Shown here piece after piece: positions 1-5,527 of a stretch of 6,362 bases of DNA. The stretch spans positions 1 to 6,362 of the forward strand of contig DAOWGR010000064.1 in the NCBI GenBank assembly GCA_030637365.1, in the 5' to 3' direction. This stretch comes from Elusimicrobiota bacterium. GTDB lineage: Bacteria > Elusimicrobiota > Elusimicrobia > Elusimicrobiales > UBA9959. Position 1 is the stretch's first letter, and each line of letters begins with the position of its first letter. The notes under the pieces were generated by a model. The model did no database searches, was not told the DNA's origin, and worked only from the letters and a program-made list of their open reading frames with translations. Made by a program: the position numbers and the translations under genes.

Positions 1-539
1 CTGAGAAAAATTGGTCATATGAAGCCGGTTTGGATTATAGTTTTGATAAAAACTTTCATATTCGCTCAACAGTGTATAATAGGGATGAATCGGACTTGAT
101 TGATTGGGTTAAATCCAATATAACGGATATTGCCTGGTCGGCGAAAAATATCGGCAAGGTTAATGTCTGGGGTTTTGAAGAATTATTTCAAGCCCGATTT
201 GAGTCTTTTGAGGCGTCTTTGAAATACTCATATATCACAAAGAAAAGCCTTACCGATTATATTTCAAAATACGCTTTGGTCTATCCCAAACATCGCGGCG
301 ATTTTAGTTTGAATTATAATATGTTAGGTGAAACTTGCGCCTTTTTTAAAATATCGGGAGTAAAAAGGGAAAATGAGGATGAATATTTTCTCGCGGATAT
401 TGAATTGTCCAAAAAATACGGTGATTTTAAATTGTCTGCGGGAGTCGCGAATATTTTTAATGTTAAATATGAGGAAATTCCGGGTGTTCCGCGTCCGGGG
501 AGATTATTGCGCGTTACAAGCAAATACAGATTTTTTTAA
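1..539 (+). CDS. TonB-dependent outer-membrane receptor, C-terminal part (5' end outside window)
   Basis: This is the last 178 residues of an outer-membrane beta-barrel that imports a scarce ligand using TonB energy. The frame is open from base 3 to the TAA at 537-539, so the internal TTG at base 30 is not the start. It opens with EKNWSYEAGLDYSF and then STVYNRDESDLIDWV, the pattern of a late barrel strand pair in BtuB/FepA-like receptors. Alternating hydrophobic/polar strands follow (FEASLKYSYITKK, SLTDYISKYALVYPKHRGDFSLNY). The end is diagnostic: a 'GVANIFNVKYEE' strand, then PGVPRPGR, then a final strand closing in ...SKYRFF with a terminal Phe, the usual BAM-recognition end. The plug domain and TonB box lie outside the window, so the substrate (cobalamin, siderophore or other) cannot be read. 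The C-terminus is intact. Family call is firm; substrate is unknown. Confidence 0.86.
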   Translation, partial: EKNWSYEAGLDYSFDKNFHIRSTVYNRDESDLIDWVKSNITDIAWSAKNIGKVNVWGFEELFQARFESFEASLKYSYITKKSLTDYISKYALVYPKHRGDFSLNYNMLGETCAFFKISGVKRENEDEYFLADIELSKKYGDFKLSAGVANIFNVKYEEIPGVPRPGRLLRVTSKYRFF

Positions 540-554
540 ATCGGCCGCGGTTTA
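537..554 (+). terminator. weak hairpin at the end of the receptor gene
   Basis: TAAATCG (537-543) pairs with CGGTTTA (548-554), with one T-G wobble and a GCCG loop. It overlaps the receptor stop codon. Only a short ATTTAAT follows, not a real T tract, so it is at best a weak terminator and could be chance. Confidence 0.25.
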
Positions 555-588
555 ATTTAATGTATAGGAAATTCAAAGCTATGCTGGG

Positions 589-836
589 TTGGCTATGCTA
601 TCGCCGCCTGCCCTCACTGGATAGATTCCTGTGGAATCTGGAGAGGGTATCAAGGGGCTATGCCCATCAGACGGTCAAAGCTTGGTGATAAAAGTAAATC
701 TCCCCCAGCCCCTCTTTTTTAAAGAGGGGAGAAAGAATAAAAGTTCTTCCCCCTTTTATAAAGGGGGAATGAGGAGGATTTTAATATATGGGGATGCGCA
801 TTCCGCCACACAGCATCGGCGGATAGGCAAATGGCC
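589..836. repeat. MITE-like composite element with imperfect terminal inverted repeats (tentative)
   Basis: TGCTATCGCCGCC at 596-608 is an imperfect inverted copy of CGGCGGATAGGCA at 817-829, whose complement reads TGCCTATCCGCCG. The surrounding GGCTATG and CATGGCC-like bases also match loosely. Between these arms lie a perfect 7-bp hairpin (AGATTCC 623-629 with GGAATCT 633-639, possibly extended by CCCTC 611-615 with GAGGG 643-647) and the nested palindrome annotated separately. GCTATGCT also occurs twice, at 578-585 and 592-599. No convincing protein is encoded. The layout suggests a small non-autonomous element, but without a target-site duplication or a second copy this is inference. Confidence 0.3.
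695..783. repeat. nested palindromic intergenic repeat (CCCCTCTTT / TTCCCCCTTT type)
   Basis: Two adjacent perfect hairpins sit inside an imperfect outer inverted repeat. Hairpin 1 pairs CCCCTCTTT (709-717) with AAAGAGGGG (721-729). Hairpin 2 pairs TTCCCCCTTT (747-756) with AAAGGGGGAA (760-769). The outer arms are TAAATCTCCCCC (695-706) and GAGGAGGATTTTA (771-783). This C-rich/G-rich double-hairpin pattern, opening near AAATCTCCCCC and closing near GGATTTT, resembles dispersed intergenic palindromes known from many environmental bacterial genomes. It is not coding: the open frame running through it (631-864) merely translates the palindromes. It may be a mobile palindromic unit or a transcript-stabilising structure. 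Confidence 0.6.
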
Positions 837-841
837 AATGT

Positions 842-915
842 TTGGTATTTTGGAATTTATTTGAGATTTGTTATTTGAATTTTGGGATTTGAGTTTCCCG
901 CCTTTGGCGGGACTA
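842..915. repeat. T/G-rich low-complexity tract ending in a GC-rich hairpin
   Basis: The run from 842 to 893 is built of variations on TTTGGAATTT and TTTGAGATTTG with almost no C, which is unlike coding DNA. It ends in a perfect hairpin, TCCCGCC (896-902), loop TTT, GGCGGGA (906-912), extended by AGT (892-894) and ACT (912-914) around a bulge. No T tract follows the hairpin on either strand, so I do not call it a terminator. The combination looks like a dispersed intergenic repeat. Confidence 0.45.
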
Positions 916-1002
916 ATTTATAATTCCCGTATAAGCACGGCAAAAATGATAAAAGAAAATTGAAATACGAAAAATGTGAGGCCTTGGAAAACATAGTATA
1001 AT

Positions 1003-1219
1003 ATGGCTGTTATGAGAATGAAAAGAGACAAAGGTTCGCTTAAAAAAATGTTAAAACAAGAAGATTGTTTTGTTGATTTACCGCAAAGAGAATTATTGGC
1101 ATTTATGTGAGAAATTACCAGCGAAATATGGTCATTGTAAGGCAATAAAAATGTTGAACGAAGATTACAAAGAAATGTTGCAAATCTTATTAAGCGCTGA
1201 TATTAAATTTCTTGATTAA
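1003..1219 (+). pseudogene. decayed gene; 3' part resembles a truncated nucleotidyltransferase N-terminus
   Basis: Three consecutive frames each read like protein, joined by apparent +1 shifts. The frame ending at 1001 reads RKLKYEKCEALENIV. The frame from ATG 1003 reads 35 residues (MAVMRMKRDKGS... to DLPQRELLAFM) and stops at 1108-1110. The third frame, entered at 1106, reads CEKLPAKYGHCKAIK, then from ATG 1151 MLNEDYKEMLQILLS..IKFLD and stops at 1217-1219. NEDYKEML..L...IKFL matches, from memory, the start of a family of minimal nucleotidyltransferases that continues with VGxYA and a DID metal-binding motif. Here the sequence departs right after KFL, so the whole catalytic domain is missing. 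The first two segments are not recognised. Chance open frames in AT-rich DNA remain possible, so the call is tentative. Confidence 0.38.
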
Positions 1220-1260
1220 GAATAAGAAATCCACGGGTAGAGAAAAAGACAGATTGGATG

Positions 1261-1289
1261 TTAAGTACCTTCGCGAAAACAATGATAAT
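1261..1289 (+). promoter_or_regulatory. possible sigma-70-type promoter for the S8-M29 operon
   Basis: A GATAAT box (1284-1289, five of six to TATAAT) lies 17 bp after TTAAGT (1261-1266, only three of six to TTGACA). It would start transcription near 1296, giving a leader of about 40 bases before the TTG start of the S8 gene. A TTCGCGAA palindrome sits in the spacer (1270-1277). The position fits, but the -35 is poor. Confidence 0.33.
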
Positions 1290-1329
1290 ACGGTTCGCTA
1301 AGGTTTTTCAGCAAGCTTATTTGTAATGC

Positions 1330-1335
1330 GGAGGA
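1330..1335 (+). promoter_or_regulatory. ribosome binding site GGAGGA that fixes a TTG start
   Basis: GGAGGA lies 3-4 bases before TTG 1339. An in-frame stop (TAA, 1324-1326) closes the frame just upstream, and there is no ATG nearby. The strong Shine-Dalgarno, though close, makes the TTG the best start for the S8 gene. Confidence 0.7.
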
Positions 1336-1338
1336 ATT

Positions 1339-2595
1339 TTGAATAAGTGGAATATTTATTTAAAAGGCGGATTAATTGTAATTTTGTGCGGTTTTGCCTC
1401 CATACTTATTTTTAACAGTTTCTTGTTTTATAATACCGAATATTCCGGTTCCGGGAATATTTTCGGCGTTTTGGAAAGAAAAGCGCGTCAAAAAACCAAT
1501 CGTAAAAATCAAGAGCCTTTTAAAAACAAAAATAATAAATCCTCAAACAGGGATTTATCCGGAGTTGATTTGTCAGCGGTTGATTTAAGCGACAAAGCCG
1601 GTATTTTATTAAACTCGGATTTTGACGCTTTTACAAAATGGCCTAAAAATCTTCCAAAATCTTTTATTCCTTCAAAAATACTTGAAATGGGAAAAAACCC
1701 CGGTTTTGGGATAAGGGCTCTTCATAAAAAAAATATAAATGGGAAAGGTGTTTCAATAGCCGTAATAGATCAGCGAATTTTAACGGGTCATTCCGAGTAT
1801 AAAGAAAGGCTTAAACTTTATGAAGAAATACACTATTTGAGATTGCATGATTTATTGGAGCGAGGCGGCCATGGCGAGGCGATGATTTCAATAGCCGCGG
1901 GCAATGTTTCGGGCGTGGCGCCTAAAAGCGATATTTACTATATAGCGACCGATCCCGGAACCATGAGCGTTTTTGCTTCTTCATGGTACGCTTATGATTT
2001 TAAGTGGCTCGCCAAAGCGGTAAACAGAATATTGAGCGTTAATAAAATTTTGCCGCCAAGCGAGAAAATAAAAATTATGGTTTTTTCTTTCGCTTGGCCG
2101 GAGGGATCGGTTAAGGGATATGATGAATTGCTCAAAGCTTTAAGCGAAGCGGCGAAAGAAGGGATTTTTATAGCAAGTCCGCTGTCTTCAAAGCTGTATG
2201 GCTATAGAATAGCCGCTTTGGACAGAGCTTCTCTCAGAGAACCGAACTTTTTTGAATCATACGCGCCTTCAATTTGGTTTGATTTTTCTTCGGAAAACGG
2301 TTCGGGCAATGCCGATATGAAAACCGTTTATGTTCCGTCAAATTCAAGAACGGTGGCATCCGCCAAAGGGGAAGATAATTATCATTTTTCAAAACGCGGC
2401 AAATACAGTTTTGCCGTTTCTTATATGGCGGGAGTTTATGCCTTGGCTTGTCAGGCGGACAATGATATGACTCCCAAAAAATTTTTAAAAGCTGTTTTTG
2501 AGACCGCGGAAATATTGTCTGTTCAAGAAGCCGAAAAAAAATATAAAATCAAGATAATAAATCCCGGCAAAATCATTAAAAAATTTAAAAAATAA
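1339..2595 (+). CDS. membrane-anchored subtilisin-fold (S8) peptidase with degenerate active-site motifs
   Basis: The protein has 418 residues. An N-terminal hydrophobic segment (about 8-30) after a basic tip is a signal anchor or signal peptide, placing the domain outside the inner membrane. A Lys/Asn-rich linker follows, then three DLSxV-like steps (71-85) and the peptidase domain from about 130. The catalytic Asp is D144 in GVSIAVIDQ and the His is H178 in GGHGEAMISIAAG, followed by GVAPKSDIYYIA, the usual post-His strand. The nucleophile motif GTSMAAPxVAG aligns with KYSFAVSYMAG, so S357 is in register, but G, T and P are replaced by K, Y and S. The oxyanion-hole GNxG stretch is replaced by ASPLSS (279-284). 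The triad is therefore present while its surroundings are eroded, so weak, specialised or no proteolysis is possible. It resembles S8 proteins with a LGKNPGxGxRxLH segment before the Asp motif (here 116-129). The M29 gene follows after 23 bp, so they are probably cotranscribed. Confidence 0.8.
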   Translation: MNKWNIYLKGGLIVILCGFASILIFNSFLFYNTEYSGSGNIFGVLERKARQKTNRKNQEPFKNKNNKSSNRDLSGVDLSAVDLSDKAGILLNSDFDAFTKWPKNLPKSFIPSKILEMGKNPGFGIRALHKKNINGKGVSIAVIDQRILTGHSEYKERLKLYEEIHYLRLHDLLERGGHGEAMISIAAGNVSGVAPKSDIYYIATDPGTMSVFASSWYAYDFKWLAKAVNRILSVNKILPPSEKIKIMVFSFAWPEGSVKGYDELLKALSEAAKEGIFIASPLSSKLYGYRIAALDRASLREPNFFESYAPSIWFDFSSENGSGNADMKTVYVPSNSRTVASAKGEDNYHFSKRGKYSFAVSYMAGVYALACQADNDMTPKKFLKAVFETAEILSVQEAEKKYKIKIINPGKIIKKFKK

Positions 2596-2618
2596 ATTCC
2601 ACACAAGGAGACAAGAAT

Positions 2619-3902
2619 ATGGCTTTACCACTTACTTATCGCCCAAAGGGCAATCAAAAAAAACAAGCGGCGCTTAAGAAACAGCAGGCTGGCGGCGGGG
2701 TGAAAGTTTTCACTCAAAAAGAATTGGAAAAATACGCGGATACCCTTATTTGGGGGCTTAAAACCGCGAGGCCGTCCCTTAAAAAATATGATTCCATTCT
2801 TCTAAGATGCGATGCGGAAGGCTTGCCTCTTGGCGAAGTGGTGCATGCCAAGCTTATTAAGCAAAAATACAATGTCATTTTTAGAACAATGCTTACTCCC
2901 GAAATTGAAAGAAATTTTTATGCTTACTCGGATTCGGCGCAACGGAAATTTATAGCTCCGGGAGATAAAGAATTATGCGCGGGTCTCGGCGGCAATATTT
3001 ATATTCACGCGCCGAAATCTTTGACTCATTTAAAGGATATAGACACCAAAAGGCAATCGGAAGTGGCGATAGCGAGAAAATGCCTGAGAGATATAATGAC
3101 AAAGAATGAAGAGAAAGGGCTTTTTGGCTGGACTTTATGCACTTATCCCACCGAGGAACTTGCCAGAAACGCCAAGCTTTCGCTTAAGGAGTATAGCCGC
3201 CAAATCGCGAAAGCCTGTTTTTTAAATGAGAAGAATCCCGCCAAAAAATGGGCGTGGCTTTATAAAGAAAGCATGGGTATTAAAAAATGGCTGAAATCCC
3301 TTAAGATTGACCGATTGCTTTTTAAGTCAAAGTCCATGGACCTTAAAATAAAAGTCGGCGATATGAGACAATTTTTGGGCGTCAGCGGACATAATATTCC
3401 GAGCTTTGAAATTTTCACTTCTCCCGATTGCCGCTACACCGAAGGTGTTTATTTCGCCAATCTTCCCGCTTTTAGAGGAGGGAATTATGTTGAAGGCATA
3501 AGGCTTGAATTTAAAAACGGCAAGGCTGTTAAAATTTCGGCCAAAAAAGGCGAGGACTATGTTAAAAAAATACTCTCCACCGATAAAGGCGCGTCCATGG
3601 TGGGCGAAATATCATTGACCGATAAAAGATTTTCCAAAATAGACAAGTTTATGGCCGACACTCTTTTTGATGAAAATTTTGGCGGCAAGAACGGTAATTG
3701 TCATCTCGCGGTTGGTTCTTCTTATTTTGATACCTATACCGGCAATATCGCGAAAATGGATAAGAAAATTAAAGACAAACTTGGTTTTAATTCCTCTTCC
3801 ATACATTGGGATTTGATAAATACGGAAGATAAAATAGTTAAAGCCGTTCTTAAAAGCGGAAAGATAATCACCCTTTACGAAAAAGGAATGTTCAAATATT
3901 AA
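2619..3902 (+). CDS. M29-family (AmpS/aminopeptidase T-like) metallo-aminopeptidase
   Basis: This is a predicted cytoplasmic enzyme that removes N-terminal residues from peptides using two divalent metals. It has 427 residues, slightly longer than the roughly 370-415 usual for M29; the extra length is a basic Lys/Gln-rich tip (residues 1-25). All family metal ligands can be placed: E264 in NIPSFEIFTSPD, E330 in MVGEISL, H362 and Y369 in CHLAVGSSY, and H396 and D398 in IHWDLI. The surrounding ENFGGKNGNCHLAVG and EGVYFANLPAFRGG blocks are also typical. There is no signal peptide. The ATG has AAGGAG (2605-2610) eight bases upstream. It sits 23 bp after the S8 gene with no promoter between, so it is the second gene of that operon, and an inverted repeat overlapping its stop probably ends the transcript. 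Nothing is missing, so it should be active; peptide preference cannot be read. Confidence 0.92.
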   Translation: MALPLTYRPKGNQKKQAALKKQQAGGGVKVFTQKELEKYADTLIWGLKTARPSLKKYDSILLRCDAEGLPLGEVVHAKLIKQKYNVIFRTMLTPEIERNFYAYSDSAQRKFIAPGDKELCAGLGGNIYIHAPKSLTHLKDIDTKRQSEVAIARKCLRDIMTKNEEKGLFGWTLCTYPTEELARNAKLSLKEYSRQIAKACFLNEKNPAKKWAWLYKESMGIKKWLKSLKIDRLLFKSKSMDLKIKVGDMRQFLGVSGHNIPSFEIFTSPDCRYTEGVYFANLPAFRGGNYVEGIRLEFKNGKAVKISAKKGEDYVKKILSTDKGASMVGEISLTDKRFSKIDKFMADTLFDENFGGKNGNCHLAVGSSYFDTYTGNIAKMDKKIKDKLGFNSSSIHWDLINTEDKIVKAVLKSGKIITLYEKGMFKY

Positions 3903-3923
3903 AAATTTGCGCTGCAAATTTTT
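3901..3923 (+). terminator. intrinsic terminator of the S8-M29 operon
   Basis: AAAAATTTGC (3901-3910) and GCAAATTTTT (3914-3923) form a perfect 10-bp inverted repeat with a GCT loop, overlapping the M29 stop codon. The right arm supplies the T run on this strand, and the left arm supplies one on the other. The stem is AT-rich with only two G-C pairs at the top, so efficiency may be modest. Confidence 0.6.
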
Positions 3924-3957
3924 ACAGGTAACAGGTAACAGGTAACAGGTAACAGGT
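3924..3957. repeat. heptanucleotide tandem repeat (ACAGGTA)n
   Basis: Four exact copies of the 7-mer ACAGGTA run from 3924 to 3951, followed by a partial fifth (ACAGGT, 3952-3957). An isolated GGTAACAG occurs again at 3984-3991. The array begins immediately after the terminator stem and is non-coding. Exact copies suggest recent expansion by slippage. Confidence 0.9.
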
Positions 3958-4026
3958 GGTGGAAATTTTCATCATAAGTTGCGGGTAACAGTGAAAAAAA
4001 AGGTGATATGTTAATACGGTAATAAG

Positions 4027-4065
4027 TAGATTGGAAAATTCCTTTATTGGTTTTTTCCATATCTA
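4027..4065. other. 12-bp bulged hairpin between the two heptamer arrays
   Basis: TAGATTGGAAAA (4027-4038) pairs with TTTTCCA (4053-4059), then, past a bulged T (4060), with ATCTA (4061-4065). The loop is 14 bases. No T tract follows, so it does not look like a terminator. It lies 58 bp upstream of the transporter ATG and could be a leader structure or an operator. Function is unknown. Confidence 0.5.
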
Positions 4066-4087
4066 CGCCGTTTGTTTCGTGAATTTT

Positions 4088-4115
4088 ACCCTAAACCCTT
4101 TACCCTACACCCTGA
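4088..4115. repeat. heptad repeat (ACCCTNN)4, telomere-like
   Basis: Four copies in perfect 7-bp phase read ACCCTAA, ACCCTTT, ACCCTAC and ACCCTGA, with only the last two positions varying. It ends 7 bp before the transporter start codon. The same bases are open in the transporter frame (from TTG 4072), where they would encode FTLHPEL. That reading is better explained as repeat DNA than as protein. Confidence 0.85.
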
Positions 4116-4122
4116 ATTATTT

Positions 4123-5370
4123 ATGTCCGAAATTTTTGAAAACTTAAAAACCGAGCGCGGCAAAAAAATATTATTTTCAATGCTGGCTCTTTCTTTTTCA
4201 ACAGCCTTTTTATTGGCCGGCTATGAATTTATAAGATCGGTTTCCGAATCTCTGTTAATACATCATTATGGCGCCGCTAATAAACCTTACGCGATGGCCA
4301 TGGTGCCGTTTGCGATGGCGGCATGTATCTATGGGTATGGCCGATTGCTTTCAATGTTGGGAAGCAGAAAAGCTTTTCTTTCTTCCATATCGTTTAGCAT
4401 GATTCTTTTTGTCATTTTTTTTATCGGTCTGAAAAACGGATATAAACCTTTTGCTTTCTTGCTGTATTTGTTTAAAGAGGCGTATATTGTCATTTTGATT
4501 GAGCAGATTTGGTCTTTTGTCAACAGCATATTAAAGACTTCCGAGGCAAAACTATACAATGGCCCCATAATCGGCATGACTACGCTTGGTTCGATAGCGG
4601 CGGGGTTTTTAATAGCTCGTTATGCCGTGAAATTCAGCACTGAAAATTTTATTCTTGCCGCGGCAATCATGATGATTCCGGCTTTGATATTCGCTCAGAT
4701 AGCTTACAATAAAGGCGGCGAGCCCGTTCCTTCAAAAGAGGAATCGGGCGGAGCCAAGGGGCATCTGGGTTTGAATATATTTAGGGAAAATAAGACCGTA
4801 ATGTATATCGCTCTTGTTATATTTTCCACGCAGGTGGTTTCCGCCCTTATGGATCTCAGGTTCACGCACCTTGTGCAAGATGCCATAGTCGGAAAGGATT
4901 TAAGAACCGCTTATTTCGGCGGTTTTTGGATGAAGGTTAATGTTTTTGCTTTTATTATGCAGTTTTTAATAACGCCATTAATAATGAAAAAGGTATCCAT
5001 AAGAGTAATTCAAGTCGCGATTCCGCTTATTCATTGCGTGAATTTTATTGTTTTATTTGTTTATCCTCAGCTTGCTTTCGCCGCTTGCGCGTTTTTAATT
5101 TTTAAAGGTTTGGATTATTCCATTTTTAGAGCAAGCAAAGAAACTTTATATATTCCTTTTTCTTATGATACCCGCTATCGCGCCAAACAGATAGCGGATG
5201 CTTTTACTTATAGATTTTCCAAGGGATTTACCGCGTTTTGCATTTTCGCGATTTCTTCATTTACGATTATTGGCGGAGTCTTTTATGCCGTGGCCGGAAT
5301 ATTATTTTCAGGCATATGGACGGCTATTGCTTTTCCAATGACAAAAAAGAGAGGAGAAATTTTAAAATAA
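4123..5370 (+). CDS. ATP/ADP-translocase-like (NTT/Npt family) multi-pass membrane transporter
   Basis: This is a 415-residue inner-membrane protein with about 11-12 hydrophobic helices. The first spans roughly residues 16-36 and the last pair roughly 370-408. The most telling stretch is residues 331-368, DYSIFRASKETLYIPFSYD then RYRAKQIADAFTYRFSKG. It matches the conserved late segment of Tlc/NTT nucleotide carriers (YSLFxxxKExxYIPL... then KxKAxxDxxxxRxxK). AYFGGFWMKVNVFAFIMQF (263-281) also fits the family. NTTs of intracellular bacteria are about 500 residues and exchange host ATP for ADP; shorter homologues in free-living bacteria have unknown substrates, and I cannot tell which applies here. 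I chose ATG 4123 (MSEIFENL) because the in-frame extension to TTG 4072 runs through a heptad DNA repeat. Neither start has a Shine-Dalgarno. No terminator of its own is clear; a convergent gene lies downstream. Confidence 0.72.
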   Translation: MSEIFENLKTERGKKILFSMLALSFSTAFLLAGYEFIRSVSESLLIHHYGAANKPYAMAMVPFAMAACIYGYGRLLSMLGSRKAFLSSISFSMILFVIFFIGLKNGYKPFAFLLYLFKEAYIVILIEQIWSFVNSILKTSEAKLYNGPIIGMTTLGSIAAGFLIARYAVKFSTENFILAAAIMMIPALIFAQIAYNKGGEPVPSKEESGGAKGHLGLNIFRENKTVMYIALVIFSTQVVSALMDLRFTHLVQDAIVGKDLRTAYFGGFWMKVNVFAFIMQFLITPLIMKKVSIRVIQVAIPLIHCVNFIVLFVYPQLAFAACAFLIFKGLDYSIFRASKETLYIPFSYDTRYRAKQIADAFTYRFSKGFTAFCIFAISSFTIIGGVFYAVAGILFSGIWTAIAFPMTKKRGEILK

Positions 5371-5455
5371 TAGCAGGATTCCACAATGTTACTCAGGAGC
5401 TTTGCGGTTACAATATTAACATCAATTCAGTTTTTCAAATTTTGTTATGTGTGAT

Positions 5456-5492
5456 AAAAAAACAGTGGCGCTTATCTTGGGCGCCACTGTTT
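5456..5492 (-). terminator. strong intrinsic terminator for the pentapeptide-repeat gene
   Basis: AAACAGTGGCGC (5460-5471) pairs perfectly over 12 bp with GCGCCACTGTTT (5481-5492) around a 9-base loop. Read on the minus strand it is followed by seven T's (complement of 5456-5462), 36 bp after that gene's stop. On the plus strand only TTTCAAAATAA follows, so it would be a weaker stop for the transporter transcript. Confidence 0.87.
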
Positions 5493-5527
5493 CAAAATAA
5501 TGTAATAACAATAATACTGTTCTGAAT

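Noticed and set aside
631..864. Plus-strand 77-residue open frame
   Set aside because: It translates through two perfect hairpins and other repeat DNA, has no ribosome binding site, and has unnatural composition (FFKEGRKNKSSSPFYKGG from the palindromes).
997..1002. TATAAT as a -10 box
   Set aside because: It abuts the ATG at 1003, and no -35 lies at a suitable distance (TTGAAA at 960-965 is about 31 bp away).
918..1145. Minus-strand 75-residue hydrophobic open frame
   Set aside because: It lies antisense to the decayed plus-strand gene. Its Phe/Ile/Leu richness is what AT-rich, Lys/Asn-coding DNA gives when read backwards. No Shine-Dalgarno or homology is seen.
3612..3917. Minus-strand 101-residue open frame
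   Set aside because: It is fully antisense to the conserved C-terminal half of the M29 aminopeptidase, including its metal-ligand motifs, so it is a shadow of that gene.
3924..4115. CRISPR-like array
   Set aside because: The repeats are 7 bp and directly abutting, with no spacers of uniform length and no cas genes.
5238..5525. Plus-strand open frame overlapping the transporter end
   Set aside because: It is out of frame with the conserved transporter, runs through the terminator hairpin, and has no ribosome binding site.
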